The translations under genes and the position numbers were made by a program. Below, one piece after another: positions 1 to 8,139 of a stretch of 64,000 bases of DNA (its first letter is position 1; the number at the start of each line of letters is the position of its first letter). This DNA is from Acidipila sp. EB88 (GTDB taxonomy: Bacteria > Acidobacteriota > Terriglobia > Terriglobales > Acidobacteriaceae). A model generated the notes under the pieces. That model was given only the letters and a program-made list of their open reading frames with translations. It was not told the origin of the DNA and ran no database searches. The stretch lies in NCBI RefSeq assembly GCF_003858395.1, contig NZ_QWEV01000005.1, forward strand, positions 1,984,001-2,048,000, given 5' to 3'.

Positions 1-292
1 CTGCCGCGCCGGCGTAGCTGCCGGTGGAGTGGTACCCCGCTTGCGTGCCGCCAGGCATGGACTCCGCCAGGTCATTCGCCTTCTCGGCGTTGCCTTTCTG
101 CTCGGAGCCGCTGACGTTGCCATGCAGCAGGGCGCGCTGCTCGCCCTCGGATGCCCCGGCGGCCTGCGTGTTCTGCGGCGCTACCGGCTCCACGCTGGTG
201 GGCGCGGCCTGCGCGCTTGCTGCGTGGTTCTCGTGCTCCGGCGTCTTGTCGAGTGAGTGCTGTGTGCCTGCCTGCGGTTTGATCTCGCTCAT
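1..292 (-). CDS. Hypothetical Ala/Glu-rich protein, cut by the window edge
   Basis: An open frame reads leftward from an ATG at 292 and runs off the window without a stop, so only about 97 N-terminal residues are visible. The start is supported by a purine-rich Shine-Dalgarno (AGGGAGAG) seven bases upstream. The visible part is hydrophilic and low in complexity, rich in Ala, Glu, Gln and Gly, with no signal peptide, membrane segment or motif I recognise. It lies in the same orientation as, and downstream of, the HIT gene. Function unknown. Confidence 0.55.
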   Translation of the reverse strand, partial: MSEIKPQAGTQHSLDKTPEHENHAASAQAAPTSVEPVAPQNTQAAGASEGEQRALLHGNVSGSEQKGNAEKANDLAESMPGGTQAGYHSTGSYAGAA

Positions 293-359
293 GGTGAAAC
301 TCTCCCTCTATCGAGCACTCGGTCGAGCGACTCGGTTCGTCGATAGGATGCGCCCCGCC

Positions 360-941
360 TCACGCGAGGGGACGCTCCGCGGCAAAGGCTTCCCGCAGCC
401 GCTTCCATGTCACGGTCAAGGGCTCCGGCAGGGTGCGGGTTTCGCCCAGGGTGGAGAGGAAGCTGGTATCCCCGACCCATCGGGGCACCGCATGCAGGTG
501 CAGATGTCCCGCCACGCCCGCCCCGGCCGCCGCTCCCAGGTTCAAACCAAGGTTGTAGCCGTCGGGATGGTACGTCGCACCCAGCGCCCGTTCCGCAGCC
601 TGTCCCCAGTGCATCAGATCGGCCGCGGTGTCAGCGGGCAGCTCGGCCAGCGACGCGCCATGCACATACGGCACAACCATCACGTGGCCGGAGTTGTACG
701 GAAACCGGTTCAGGCAGACGAACACCCGCTCGCCCCGGCACACCAGCAACGCCGCCTGCTCGGCCTCGTCCACTGCCATGCCGTGCCCCATCGCGTGATC
801 CACCGAGCCCAGGAGGTTGCAGAACACGCAGTCCAGGTCGCCCGGCCAGCTCCGCAGCTCCGGCGGCACACCCTTGCGGTGGTCCTCATGCTTTTCGCCG
901 GTGATGTAGCTGTATCGCCAAGGGGTCCAAAGGTGTTCCAT
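360..941 (-). CDS. HIT-family hydrolase/nucleotidyltransferase
   Basis: A 193-residue histidine-triad protein. The HxHxH signature is present (HLHLHAVPRW, roughly residues 140-150), where the central His is the catalytic nucleophile in the family, and a CVFC pair near residue 40 fits the zinc-binding N-terminus of the branch related to Ap4A phosphorylase. HIT proteins of this type act on dinucleoside polyphosphates or nucleoside phosphoramidates; the substrate cannot be told from sequence. The frame is open further upstream to 1070, but the typical N-terminus MEHLWTPWRY begins at the ATG at 941. A TATACT box lies six bases before this ATG and no Shine-Dalgarno is present, so the transcript may be leaderless. 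Divergent from recQ. Confidence 0.9.
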   Translation of the reverse strand: MEHLWTPWRYSYITGEKHEDHRKGVPPELRSWPGDLDCVFCNLLGSVDHAMGHGMAVDEAEQAALLVCRGERVFVCLNRFPYNSGHVMVVPYVHGASLAELPADTAADLMHWGQAAERALGATYHPDGYNLGLNLGAAAGAGVAGHLHLHAVPRWVGDTSFLSTLGETRTLPEPLTVTWKRLREAFAAERPLA

Positions 942-947
942 GCCGCG

Positions 948-953
948 AGTATA
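948..953 (-). promoter_or_regulatory. Predicted -10 box of the HIT gene, leaderless arrangement
   Basis: TATACT read on the minus strand, six bases before the ATG at 941. A start site about seven bases after the box would fall on the ATG. No clear -35 is visible. Inference from spacing only. Confidence 0.45.
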
Positions 954-969
954 TCGACAGAAAGGGCAC

Positions 970-1095
970 AAGCCGCCTGCGCGGCTGGCGGCCACTTCGT
1001 GGCGGGCAGCCGCAAGAGCAAAGCTCTGGTACTTACCAAATATTTGTCTCGAGGAGACCGCCAGCCGCAATAGCGCTATGCGCCAGCAGGCGGTC
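970..1095. repeat. Decayed copy of the ~150-bp compound palindrome
   Basis: The left part (GCCGCCTGCGCGGCTGGCGG, followed by GCCACTTCGTGGC) matches the left arm of the intact copy at 62864, including the small hairpin with a TTCG loop. The right part keeps only CCAGCAGGCGGTCTTCG. The central stem is not conserved. It sits between the divergent HIT and recQ genes, unlike the intact copies at 47097 and 62864, which lie in convergent gaps. Confidence 0.5.
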
Positions 1096-1119
1096 TTCGT
1101 CTTTTCTTCCCGAGGGTCT

Positions 1120-1125
1120 TATAGT
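1120..1125 (+). promoter_or_regulatory. Predicted -10 box of recQ, leaderless arrangement
   Basis: TATAGT ends six bases before the recQ ATG at 1132, with no Shine-Dalgarno between. Same spacing as the box in front of the divergent HIT gene. Confidence 0.45.
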
Positions 1126-1131
1126 TGAGAT

Positions 1132-3231
1132 ATGCCCGCAGCAACATCCCCCCACGTACTGCCCCTGCATGTCCTGCTGGAGCAGCGATTCGGCTTTCGT
1201 GCCTTTCGCGCTAACCAGGAAGCCGTGTGCCGCGCCGCGGTTGAGGGTGCGGATGTGTTGCTGGTGATGCCGACCGGGGCCGGCAAGTCGCTCTGTTACC
1301 AGCTGCCTGCGCTTGCGCGCGGCGGCACGGCACTCGTGATCTCGCCCCTGATCGCCCTGATGGATGATCAGGCGGCCAAGCTCGAAGCATTGGGGCTCAA
1401 CGTCGCCAGGATCCATTCCGGTCTTTCGCGTGAGTCTGCCCGCGAAGCCTGCCGCGGCTACCTCGATGGCACGCTCGACTTCCTGTTTATCGCGCCGGAG
1501 CGTCTGCGCGTTCCCGGTTTTCCCGAGATGCTGGCCAAGCGCAAGCCGGGGCTGATCGCCATCGATGAAGCGCACTGTATCTCGCAGTGGGGCCATGACT
1601 TCCGGCCGGACTACCGCATGCTCGGCCAGCACCTGCAGAACCTGCGGCCTTCGCCCGTGATTGCGCTGACCGCCACGGCCACCACCCAGGTACAGCACGA
1701 CATTGTCGCGCAGCTTGGGCTAGGCCACGGCGGCCGGGAGCCCGCTGTATTTATCCATGGCTTTCGCCGCGACAATCTCGCCATCGAGGTCGTGGAGGTG
1801 CCGAAGCCCAAGCGCCCGGCGTTTGCCTCCGAGCTGCTGGCCGACCCCGCCGCGCGTCCCGCGATCGTCTACGCCCCCACGCGCAAGGATGCGGAGATGC
1901 TGGCTGGGGAACTGGGTCGCTCGTTCCGGGCGGCCGCTTACCATGCGGGTCTCGAGCCCGACCATCGCGAGCGCGTGCAGCGGGCGTTCCTGGCAGGTGA
2001 GCTTGAGATCGTGGTTGCGACCATCGCCTTCGGCATGGGCATCGACAAGGCCAACGTCCGCACGGTGCTGCACATTGCGCTGCCCAGCACGCTCGAAGGC
2101 TACTACCAGGAGATCGGCCGCGCTGGCCGGGATGGCCTGCCATCGCGCACCATCCTGATGCACTCGTTCGCCGATCGCAAGCAGCATGACTTCTTTTTCG
2201 AGCGCGACTACCCGCCGGTAGAGCGGCTCGACGCGATCTACAAGGTGCTCGGCGAAGACCCCATCCATCGCGAAAAACTGCCCGACCTGCTCAAGCGAGC
2301 CAAGATGCGCCTGGAGCAGGAAGAGCTCGACAAGGCGCTGGAGAAGCTGTTGATCCACGGCGGCGCGGTGCTCGACTACGAAGGGTTCGTCACCCTCGGC
2401 CATGGCAACTGGCGCAAGCCCTACCTGGTGCAGAGCACCCATCGCGGCTCGCAGTTGGATCGCGTGATCCGCTTTACCGAATCAGGCGACTGCCGCATGA
2501 CGCAACTGGTGCGCCACTTCGGCGACACCGAGGACGGCCTCGCCGGCTGCGGCATCTGCGATGTGTGCGCCCCGGGCTCCTCGCTCACGCAAACCGCGCG
2601 CCCACTCGACGCGTCGGAGCTGCGCCTGGCACACCAGGTGGTAGGCGCGCTCGCCGGCGGCGGCTACGGTGGCGGGTCCAAGTCCACCGGCAAGCTGCAT
2701 TCCGAGCTGTGTGCCAAAAACGGCATGACCCGCGACTCCTTCGAAGACCTGCTCAACGCACTGGCCGCGGCCGGCTTTCTGCGGATCGAGGAGACGAGCT
2801 TCGAAAAGGATGGCCGTACCATCCCCTATCGCAAAGCAAGCCTCACCCACGAGGGCGGTACCTTCAGCGATCGCGACGCCGAGACCGTGATGCTGCGCGA
2901 GCTGAACGGCAGTGCTTCGGCTGCCGCGGCACCGGCAGGAAAGCGCACGCGCAAACCTGCGGCAGGCAACTCCCGCGGCAGCGCCCGGGAAGACGCACCC
3001 CTCTCGGGCGCTGCGGCTGCGCTCGAAGAGCGTTTGCGCGCCTGGCGCAAGGCGGAAGCGCAAAAGCTCGGCCAGCCGGCATTCTGCATTTTTCCGGATA
3101 AGACCCTGCGCGCCATTGCGGAGGAGCAGCCGCGCTCGGAGGATGACCTGCTGGCCATCGCGGGCCTGGGGCCAGCCAAGATCACGAAGTTCGGCGAGGG
3201 CATCCTGGGCATCTGCGCCGCGGTCCGCTAG
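1132..3231 (+). CDS. recQ: ATP-dependent DNA helicase RecQ
   Basis: A 699-residue 3'-5' DNA helicase of recombination and fork repair. In order: helicase core with Walker A (PTGAGKS, about residue 46) and DEAH box (about 146) followed by the aromatic-rich loop QWGHDFRPDY; second RecA lobe with the motif VI region QEIGRAGRDG; RecQ zinc module with Cys at about 454, 473, 476 and 479; winged helix; and a C-terminal HRDC domain from about residue 637 ending in the expected IAGLGPAKITKFGEGIL. Between winged helix and HRDC is a short Ala/Arg-rich linker. Length and domain set are those of a full bacterial RecQ. The ATG at 1132 has no Shine-Dalgarno; see the -10 box at 1120. Confidence 0.97.
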   Translation: MPAATSPHVLPLHVLLEQRFGFRAFRANQEAVCRAAVEGADVLLVMPTGAGKSLCYQLPALARGGTALVISPLIALMDDQAAKLEALGLNVARIHSGLSRESAREACRGYLDGTLDFLFIAPERLRVPGFPEMLAKRKPGLIAIDEAHCISQWGHDFRPDYRMLGQHLQNLRPSPVIALTATATTQVQHDIVAQLGLGHGGREPAVFIHGFRRDNLAIEVVEVPKPKRPAFASELLADPAARPAIVYAPTRKDAEMLAGELGRSFRAAAYHAGLEPDHRERVQRAFLAGELEIVVATIAFGMGIDKANVRTVLHIALPSTLEGYYQEIGRAGRDGLPSRTILMHSFADRKQHDFFFERDYPPVERLDAIYKVLGEDPIHREKLPDLLKRAKMRLEQEELDKALEKLLIHGGAVLDYEGFVTLGHGNWRKPYLVQSTHRGSQLDRVIRFTESGDCRMTQLVRHFGDTEDGLAGCGICDVCAPGSSLTQTARPLDASELRLAHQVVGALAGGGYGGGSKSTGKLHSELCAKNGMTRDSFEDLLNALAAAGFLRIEETSFEKDGRTIPYRKASLTHEGGTFSDRDAETVMLRELNGSASAAAAPAGKRTRKPAAGNSRGSAREDAPLSGAAAALEERLRAWRKAEAQKLGQPAFCIFPDKTLRAIAEEQPRSEDDLLAIAGLGPAKITKFGEGILGICAAVR

Positions 3232-3297
3232 CTGTCCCGTTTTTCATCCTGCTTTATGAATACTGTGTGGAGAGTGGGCCGCAAACCCTGTGCTTCG

Positions 3298-3326
3298 TTG
3301 ACACCCTATGTCGGCGGACCTATCAT
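3298..3326 (+). promoter_or_regulatory. Sigma-70-type promoter for rpsA
   Basis: TTGACA at 3298-3303, a 17-base spacer, and TATCAT at 3321-3326. This is the closest match to the canonical vegetative promoter that I found in the window. It points at rpsA, about 310 bases downstream, with no gene between. Confidence 0.65.
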
Positions 3327-3638
3327 CTTTTTAGTGGGCCTGCGGCGATAAGCTGTTCATGCCCAACATCACGGGCTACTGCGAGAATGCTCGCCTCCTC
3401 TTCCATCTTCCGGCACGACCCCGCGTTCGAACCCGTACGCTTCCTCCAGGTACAAAGGTTCGGGCCCGCCTTCTCCGGCTCCTGGCAAGCACAGGCTGTG
3501 ATCTCCGCATCCACCCGGCACCGAGTTGAATCAGATACGTAAAGCGCCCACCACTTACGTAGATCCCCCGGTGCGCGATGTGCAGTGCTTTTACGCACTG
3601 CCCATGTTGTAAAGGCATCACCCCCGGAACCGACTGTC
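3327..3638 (+). promoter_or_regulatory. Long untranslated leader of rpsA with a hairpin near its 3' end
   Basis: About 305 bases separate the predicted promoter from the rpsA ATG and hold no credible gene. At 3582-3601 a seven-base stem GCAGTGC/GCACTGC closes a six-base loop, ending about 37 bases before the ATG and not followed by a T run. In other bacteria S1 represses its own translation through a structured leader; whether this leader does so is inference. Confidence 0.4.
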
Positions 3639-5519
3639 ATGGCCGACGTCCCAAATCCCACTTACTCCGAGAGCACTCCGCTGACTACTGAACTCGAAAC
3701 CCCTACCCTTGAAACCGCCGCGACTGAGCAGGACGCCCAGTCGATCGAAACCACCCATAACCCGGAAGCTGCTGAAGTTGTACACACAGCGACCGCGCAG
3801 ACCTCTTCGCCTGCCCTGGACGAAAACACGGGCGAGAGCGACGACTTTACCGACTTTGCCGCCGCGCTCGAGAGCTTCGATCGCGAGCAGGCAGCCGAGG
3901 CTGCTGCATTGCAGTTCGACGACAACATCGTCACCGGCACCGTGGTCAAGCTGACCGACAAGGACGTGATCGTCGATGTTGGCCTCAAGAGCGAAGGCCG
4001 TATCCCGCTCGAGCAGGTCACCGATGTGAACGGCGTGTCGAAGCTGAACCCGGGCGACTCTGTCGAAGTCGTGGTAGAGCGGGAGGAAGCCGAAGGCGGC
4101 TACCTGCTGAGCTACGAAAAGGCGCTGCGCCACCGTGTCTGGGACGTGATCGAAAAGGCCGCAAACGACAAAACCCCGGTGCTTGGCACCGTTCTCGGTC
4201 GCGTCAAGGGTGGTGTGACGGTCGACGTGGGCATCAAGGCGTTCCTGCCTGGCTCGCAGCTCGAAATCCGTCCGGTCCGCAATCTCGATGCTTACATCGG
4301 CACCCAGATCCAGGTCCGCATCATCAAGCTGAACAAGAAGCGCGGCAATGTCGTTGTGTCCCGCAAGGAACTGCTCGAAGAAGAGCAGAACGCCAAGCGC
4401 GGCGAGACGCTTGAGCACCTCGAAGAGGGTTCCATCCTCACCGGCGTGGTCAAGAACCTCACCGACTACGGTGCATTCGTCGACATGGGCGGCATCGATG
4501 GCCTGCTGCACATTACCGACATGAGCTGGGGACGCCTGACCCACCCGCGCGACCTCGTCAATGTTGGCGACGAGATCCAGGTCAAGGTGCTCAAGTTCGA
4601 CAAGGACAAGCAGCGCGTCTCGCTCGGTTTCAAGCAGCTGACGCCTGACCCGTGGCTCGATGCCGTGGAACGTTACCCGGTGGGCGCTCGCGTCCGCGGC
4701 CGCGTTCTCTCGGTTACCGACTACGGTGCATTCGTCGAGCTCGAGCAGGGCATCGAAGGCCTGGTTCACGTTTCGGAAATGACCTGGTCCAAGCGCATGA
4801 AGCATCCCTCGAAGATGCTCAAGCCAGGCGACGAAGTCGAGACGATCGTGATCAGCGTCAACCCCAACGACCGCCGCATTTCGCTCGGTATGAAACAGCT
4901 GCTCGAGAACCCGTGGGAAAACCTGTCGGAGCGTTATCCGACCGGTGCCGTGGTCGAAGGCCGCGTGCGCAACCTCACGGACTTCGGCGCATTCATCGAG
5001 ATCGAAGACGGCATCGACGGCCTCGTCCACGTCTCGAACCTGAGCTGGACCAAGCGCGTCAAGCATCCTTCGGAAGTGCTGAAGAAGGGCGAAAAGCTCC
5101 GCGCCGTTGTTCTGGGCGTTGAGCCTGAGAACCGTCGCCTCTCGCTCGGCATCAAGCAGCTGGAGCCCGATGTCTGGGAGACCTTCTTTGCACAGCACCG
5201 CGCAGGCGATGTGGTGCACGGCAAGGTTCTGCGCACCGCGCAGTTCGGCGCATTCGTCGAGATCGCGGAAGGTGTGGAAGGACTCTGCCACATCTCAGAA
5301 GCAACGGACGCCACCGGTTCGCCGGCAGCGCTCGAGGCTGGCCAGGAGCACGAGTTCAAGATCATCAAGATGAACCCGGAAGAGAAGAAGGTCGGCCTGT
5401 CGCTCCGCGCAATCGGAGAAGAAGGCAGCCGCGCCGATGTGGAAGCCTACAAGGCTCCCGTATCAAGCTCGACGACCACTCTCGGCGACCTGATGAACTG
5501 GAAGCGCGACAGCAACTAA
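3639..5519 (+). CDS. rpsA: 30S ribosomal protein S1
   Basis: A 626-residue S1 with six OB-fold S1 domains after an unusual N-terminal tail of about 85 residues, rich in Thr, Glu and Ala and strongly acidic. Repeats 3-6 are the most regular, each opening with a G-x-V-x-G-x-V pattern and containing YGAFV or FGAF, then a GLxHxS/T segment; repeats 1 and 2 are the divergent ribosome-binding type. S1 brings structured mRNAs to the small subunit. The ATG at 3639 (MADVPNPT) was chosen over an upstream GTG/ATG frame opening at 3585 because the upstream residues overlap the leader hairpin and look non-coding; the Shine-Dalgarno is weak. Followed by two terminator hairpins. Confidence 0.95.
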   Translation: MADVPNPTYSESTPLTTELETPTLETAATEQDAQSIETTHNPEAAEVVHTATAQTSSPALDENTGESDDFTDFAAALESFDREQAAEAAALQFDDNIVTGTVVKLTDKDVIVDVGLKSEGRIPLEQVTDVNGVSKLNPGDSVEVVVEREEAEGGYLLSYEKALRHRVWDVIEKAANDKTPVLGTVLGRVKGGVTVDVGIKAFLPGSQLEIRPVRNLDAYIGTQIQVRIIKLNKKRGNVVVSRKELLEEEQNAKRGETLEHLEEGSILTGVVKNLTDYGAFVDMGGIDGLLHITDMSWGRLTHPRDLVNVGDEIQVKVLKFDKDKQRVSLGFKQLTPDPWLDAVERYPVGARVRGRVLSVTDYGAFVELEQGIEGLVHVSEMTWSKRMKHPSKMLKPGDEVETIVISVNPNDRRISLGMKQLLENPWENLSERYPTGAVVEGRVRNLTDFGAFIEIEDGIDGLVHVSNLSWTKRVKHPSEVLKKGEKLRAVVLGVEPENRRLSLGIKQLEPDVWETFFAQHRAGDVVHGKVLRTAQFGAFVEIAEGVEGLCHISEATDATGSPAALEAGQEHEFKIIKMNPEEKKVGLSLRAIGEEGSRADVEAYKAPVSSSTTTLGDLMNWKRDSN

Positions 5520-5540
5520 GTCTGCTTCTCTGCAACACAA

Positions 5541-5576
5541 GCAAGGGCGCTGCCGCGAGGCAGCGCCCTTGCTGTT
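5541..5576 (+). terminator. Terminator hairpin after rpsA
   Basis: A perfect 14-base stem (GCAAGGGCGCTGCC and its complement) with a GCGA loop, then TGTTT. It starts 22 bases after the rpsA stop. Confidence 0.7.
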
Positions 5577-5598
5577 TCCGGACTACCGACCCACAAAG

Positions 5599-5633
5599 AA
5601 GGGGAGAGCCGCTTGGCCCTCCCCTTTTTGTTT
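5599..5633. terminator. Second hairpin between convergent rpsA and the 5654 gene
   Basis: Stem AAGGGGAGAGCC with GGCCCTCCCCTT (one G-T pair), GCTT loop, followed by TTTGTTT on the plus strand. It may serve both the rpsA transcript and the convergent operon on the minus strand. Confidence 0.6.
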
Positions 5634-5653
5634 CTCGCAGCTCGCAGCATACC

Positions 5654-6052
5654 TTATTTCGCGATGTGAAAGTCCACCGTGACATTCATCTTGGTATCGA
5701 AGGAGCTGATGAGCTTGGCCTTGCTTTTCTCACCCTTGTACTCCGCCCAGATTTTGTAATCGGTGTCCGCCGGCAGCTGTCCGAAACGGTACGAGCCATC
5801 GGCGGTTGCGATGAAGGTTTTCACCACGTTGGTCTTCTGGTCCTGCAGGTATACGATCCCGCCCGGGAGCGGCGCGGTTCCGGCATCCAGCACCTTGCCT
5901 TCGAGTACCTTGGCCTGCACCTGTGCCGAGGCACTCGGGGTTGCGATGGCAGAAACAAACAACCCCGCCATCACGAAGGAACACAGCAGCAGGGCAGAGG
6001 ACCGGGCTGCTCGCGCCCACAGCTCTGGATGGTTCGTTGTTGTTTCGCGCAT
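5654..6052 (-). CDS. Secreted carboxypeptidase-regulatory-like domain protein
   Basis: A 132-residue protein with an N-terminal signal peptide (hydrophobic stretch around residues 18-40 ending in ASAQ) and then one beta-sandwich of the carboxypeptidase regulatory type (GKVLDAGTAPLPGGIVYL... GSYRFGQLP... YKIWAEY). Such domains are abundant in acidobacterial secreted and TonB-linked proteins and probably bind surfaces or proteins; no catalytic part is present. The frame opens with a GTG at 6064 that overlaps the previous stop as TAGTG, but the ATG at 6052 has a GAGGGAAG Shine-Dalgarno five bases before it and is preferred. It follows the zinc-ribbon gene and is probably co-transcribed with it. 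Confidence 0.72.
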   Translation of the reverse strand: MRETTTNHPELWARAARSSALLLCSFVMAGLFVSAIATPSASAQVQAKVLEGKVLDAGTAPLPGGIVYLQDQKTNVVKTFIATADGSYRFGQLPADTDYKIWAEYKGEKSKAKLISSFDTKMNVTVDFHIAK

Positions 6053-6063
6053 CGCTTCCCTCA

Positions 6064-6252
6064 CTAGTCTTCTTCCTCTTCGGTGGTCTTGGGCTCGTCT
6101 TCGTCGATCTCTTCATCCACGCGCGCCAACTCGAGAGGTTCTGTCGCTACGATCTCATACTCAGTGCCGCACTCGTCGCAGGTGACCGAGTCGCCTTCCT
6201 CGATATCTTCAGTATCAATGTCCAGTGGGTTATCGCATTCGGCGCAAAGCAT
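6064..6252 (-). CDS. LysW-like small zinc-ribbon protein
   Basis: A 62-residue acidic protein. Two Cys pairs, CAEC near the start and CDEC about residue 30, form a zinc ribbon, and the spacing plus the sequence EGDSVTCDECGTEYEIV and PLEL resemble the LysW/ArgW amino-group carrier proteins of the alternative lysine/arginine pathway. True LysW proteins end in EDWGE, whose terminal Glu carries the substrate; this one ends in a run of Glu closed by Asp and lacks W-G. It could therefore be only a LysW-like ribbon of other use. The ATG at 6252 has a strong GGAGGAAC Shine-Dalgarno. The downstream gene begins 11 bases after its stop. Confidence 0.6.
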   Translation of the reverse strand: MLCAECDNPLDIDTEDIEEGDSVTCDECGTEYEIVATEPLELARVDEEIDEDEPKTTEEEED

Positions 6253-6458
6253 GGAAGTTCCTCCGGTATCCAAAGTGGGGTGTAAGGTTGTGAGCAACAG
6301 TGCCGACCATTCAGTCGCATGGCCGCGCCCTGCTGCGCGTGTACGGAAACTTCCCGGGCAGCCCCTTGCGAGACGGCCTTTCAGGCTAAAGATGCGCGGG
6401 GACGGCTCCTGATCGCATTAAAGATTCCCACACACAATCTCCAGGAGAGTTTTCACAA

Positions 6459-7937
6459 ATGCAGAACCGTCTCAACCTTCAGCATGTTCTGGCCGGCCTG
6501 GTCCTGCTCGCCTCCGCAGGCACCGCATTCCCAGCGCATGCCCTCTCTGACGGCGGAACAAGCGATCTGGATGCCAGCGGCGAGCACATCGCTGCACTGC
6601 CGGCAGATCCACGCATCGCGGCCGCGATCGCGACCATCCAGCCCGGAGCCATCCGCGCCGATATCGCGGCGCTGGTCGCGTTCCGGAACCGCTCCACCCT
6701 GTCGAGCATGACGCCCAACCTGCCGCCCGGCACCGGCGCAACCGCAGCCGCTGACTGGGTTTTCGCGCAGTATTCCACCATCAGCCGGGAGTGCGGCGGC
6801 TGCCTCGAGGTCAAGCGCGACACCTTTACCGAGCAGCCCATGAGCCGCATCCCGGTGCCGACCACGATCACCAACGTATATGCCGTGCTCAAGGGAACGG
6901 AAGGTGGCAACCGCACCGTGCTCGTCACCGGCCACTACGACTCGCGCAACTCCACCAACGAGAACACCACCGACGAAGCGCCGGGCGCCAATGACGACGC
7001 CTCGGGCGTAGCTGTCTCGATCGAGTCCGCACGCGCGCTGTCGAAGATGCGCTTCCCCGCCACCATCATCTTCGCGGCAGTCGCCGGGGAGGAGCAGGGC
7101 TTGAACGGCAGCCGCCACCTGGCCCAGACGCTCAAAGCCGCGCAGGTGGAGCTCGAAGGCGTGCTCAACAACGACATCGTCGGCGGCAACACCACCCCCG
7201 GCGACACCCTGCAGGACAAGCACGCTGTGCGCATCTTCTCGGAAGGCATCCCTGCCACGGCCACGCCCGACCAGGTCAAGACGGTCGAGCTGCTTGGCTA
7301 CGAAAGCGACTCACCCTCGCGCGAACTCGCCCGCGCCGTCACGGATGTGGACGCGACCTACTTCGGGCACGGTGCATCGCCGGTCGCCGGCAGTGGCAGC
7401 CTGCCCTACTTTCATCCCGTGCTTGAGCTGCGGCGCGACCGGTTTCTGCGCGGCGGCGACCACACCTCGTTCAACGGCGAAGGCTTTACCGCGATCCGCT
7501 TCACCGAGTGGCGCGAAGACTTCAACCACCAGCACCAGAACCTGCGTGTTGAGAACGGCGTGCAGTTCGGCGACCTGATCCAGTACGTCGACATGGACTA
7601 CGCAGCCAACGTCGCGCGCCTCAACGCTGCCACACTTGCGACGCTGGCCGCCGCGCCCGCGCCCCCGGCTGATCCCAAAATCGTCACCAGCAACCTCGAC
7701 AACAACACGACCCTGCGCTGGACCCCGGCAGCGAGCGCGCCGGCCGGCACACACTACCAGGTGCTTTGGCGCGAGCTTTCCTCGAGCGAGTGGCAGCACC
7801 ACGCCGAGGCGGCAAAGTTCGGCAGCGCAGGCACCGCGACCCTCCCGGTCTCCAAGGACAACGTGATCTTCGGCATCCGTTCGGTGGATACGGCCGGCCA
7901 CGCCAGCCTCGCCGTGGTGCCATACCCGGTCCGCTAG
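6459..7937 (+). CDS. Secreted M28-family metallopeptidase
   Basis: A 492-residue zinc peptidase of the M28 aminopeptidase type. A signal peptide spans about residues 1-29. The two-zinc site is readable in order: His and Asp in TGHYDSR (about residue 158), bridging Asp in GANDDASG (about 179), the catalytic Glu and ligand Glu in GEEQG (about 210), an Asp in NNDIVGG, and the last His in GGDHTSF. A C-terminal fibronectin-III-like segment (about 405-490) follows, probably for surface or substrate binding. It should remove N-terminal residues from peptides outside the cytoplasm. The ATG has GGAGAG ten bases upstream. Monocistronic, ended by a long hairpin. Confidence 0.9.
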   Translation: MQNRLNLQHVLAGLVLLASAGTAFPAHALSDGGTSDLDASGEHIAALPADPRIAAAIATIQPGAIRADIAALVAFRNRSTLSSMTPNLPPGTGATAAADWVFAQYSTISRECGGCLEVKRDTFTEQPMSRIPVPTTITNVYAVLKGTEGGNRTVLVTGHYDSRNSTNENTTDEAPGANDDASGVAVSIESARALSKMRFPATIIFAAVAGEEQGLNGSRHLAQTLKAAQVELEGVLNNDIVGGNTTPGDTLQDKHAVRIFSEGIPATATPDQVKTVELLGYESDSPSRELARAVTDVDATYFGHGASPVAGSGSLPYFHPVLELRRDRFLRGGDHTSFNGEGFTAIRFTEWREDFNHQHQNLRVENGVQFGDLIQYVDMDYAANVARLNAATLATLAAAPAPPADPKIVTSNLDNNTTLRWTPAASAPAGTHYQVLWRELSSSEWQHHAEAAKFGSAGTATLPVSKDNVIFGIRSVDTAGHASLAVVPYPVR

Positions 7938-7972
7938 CGAACCACTGCCCGCCCGCAGCCTAAGGAGGAACC

Positions 7973-8013
7973 AGGCGAGCAGCCGCGCTTCTCAGAAGCA
8001 CGGCTGCTCGCCT
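7973..8013 (+). terminator. Hairpin after the M28 peptidase gene
   Basis: A perfect 13-base stem AGGCGAGCAGCCG/CGGCTGCTCGCCT whose loop itself folds (GCTTCT/AGAAGC). There is no clear T run, so termination may be weak. Confidence 0.5.
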
Positions 8014-8139
8014 GCTCCGCCCGGAACTCGCTCCCGGGAATGGCATCCGGGTGCCAAACTGAGCCCCGTGGTGACCGGGCGATTGCACGCTGCGGATCGC
8101 TCGTGAAGTCCACTCCAGGACCTGCGACAATACCGGTAT

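Noticed and set aside
3618-5291. 557-codon open frame antisense to rpsA
   Set aside because: It repeats with the S1 domains and has the composition of an antisense shadow of a high-GC gene.
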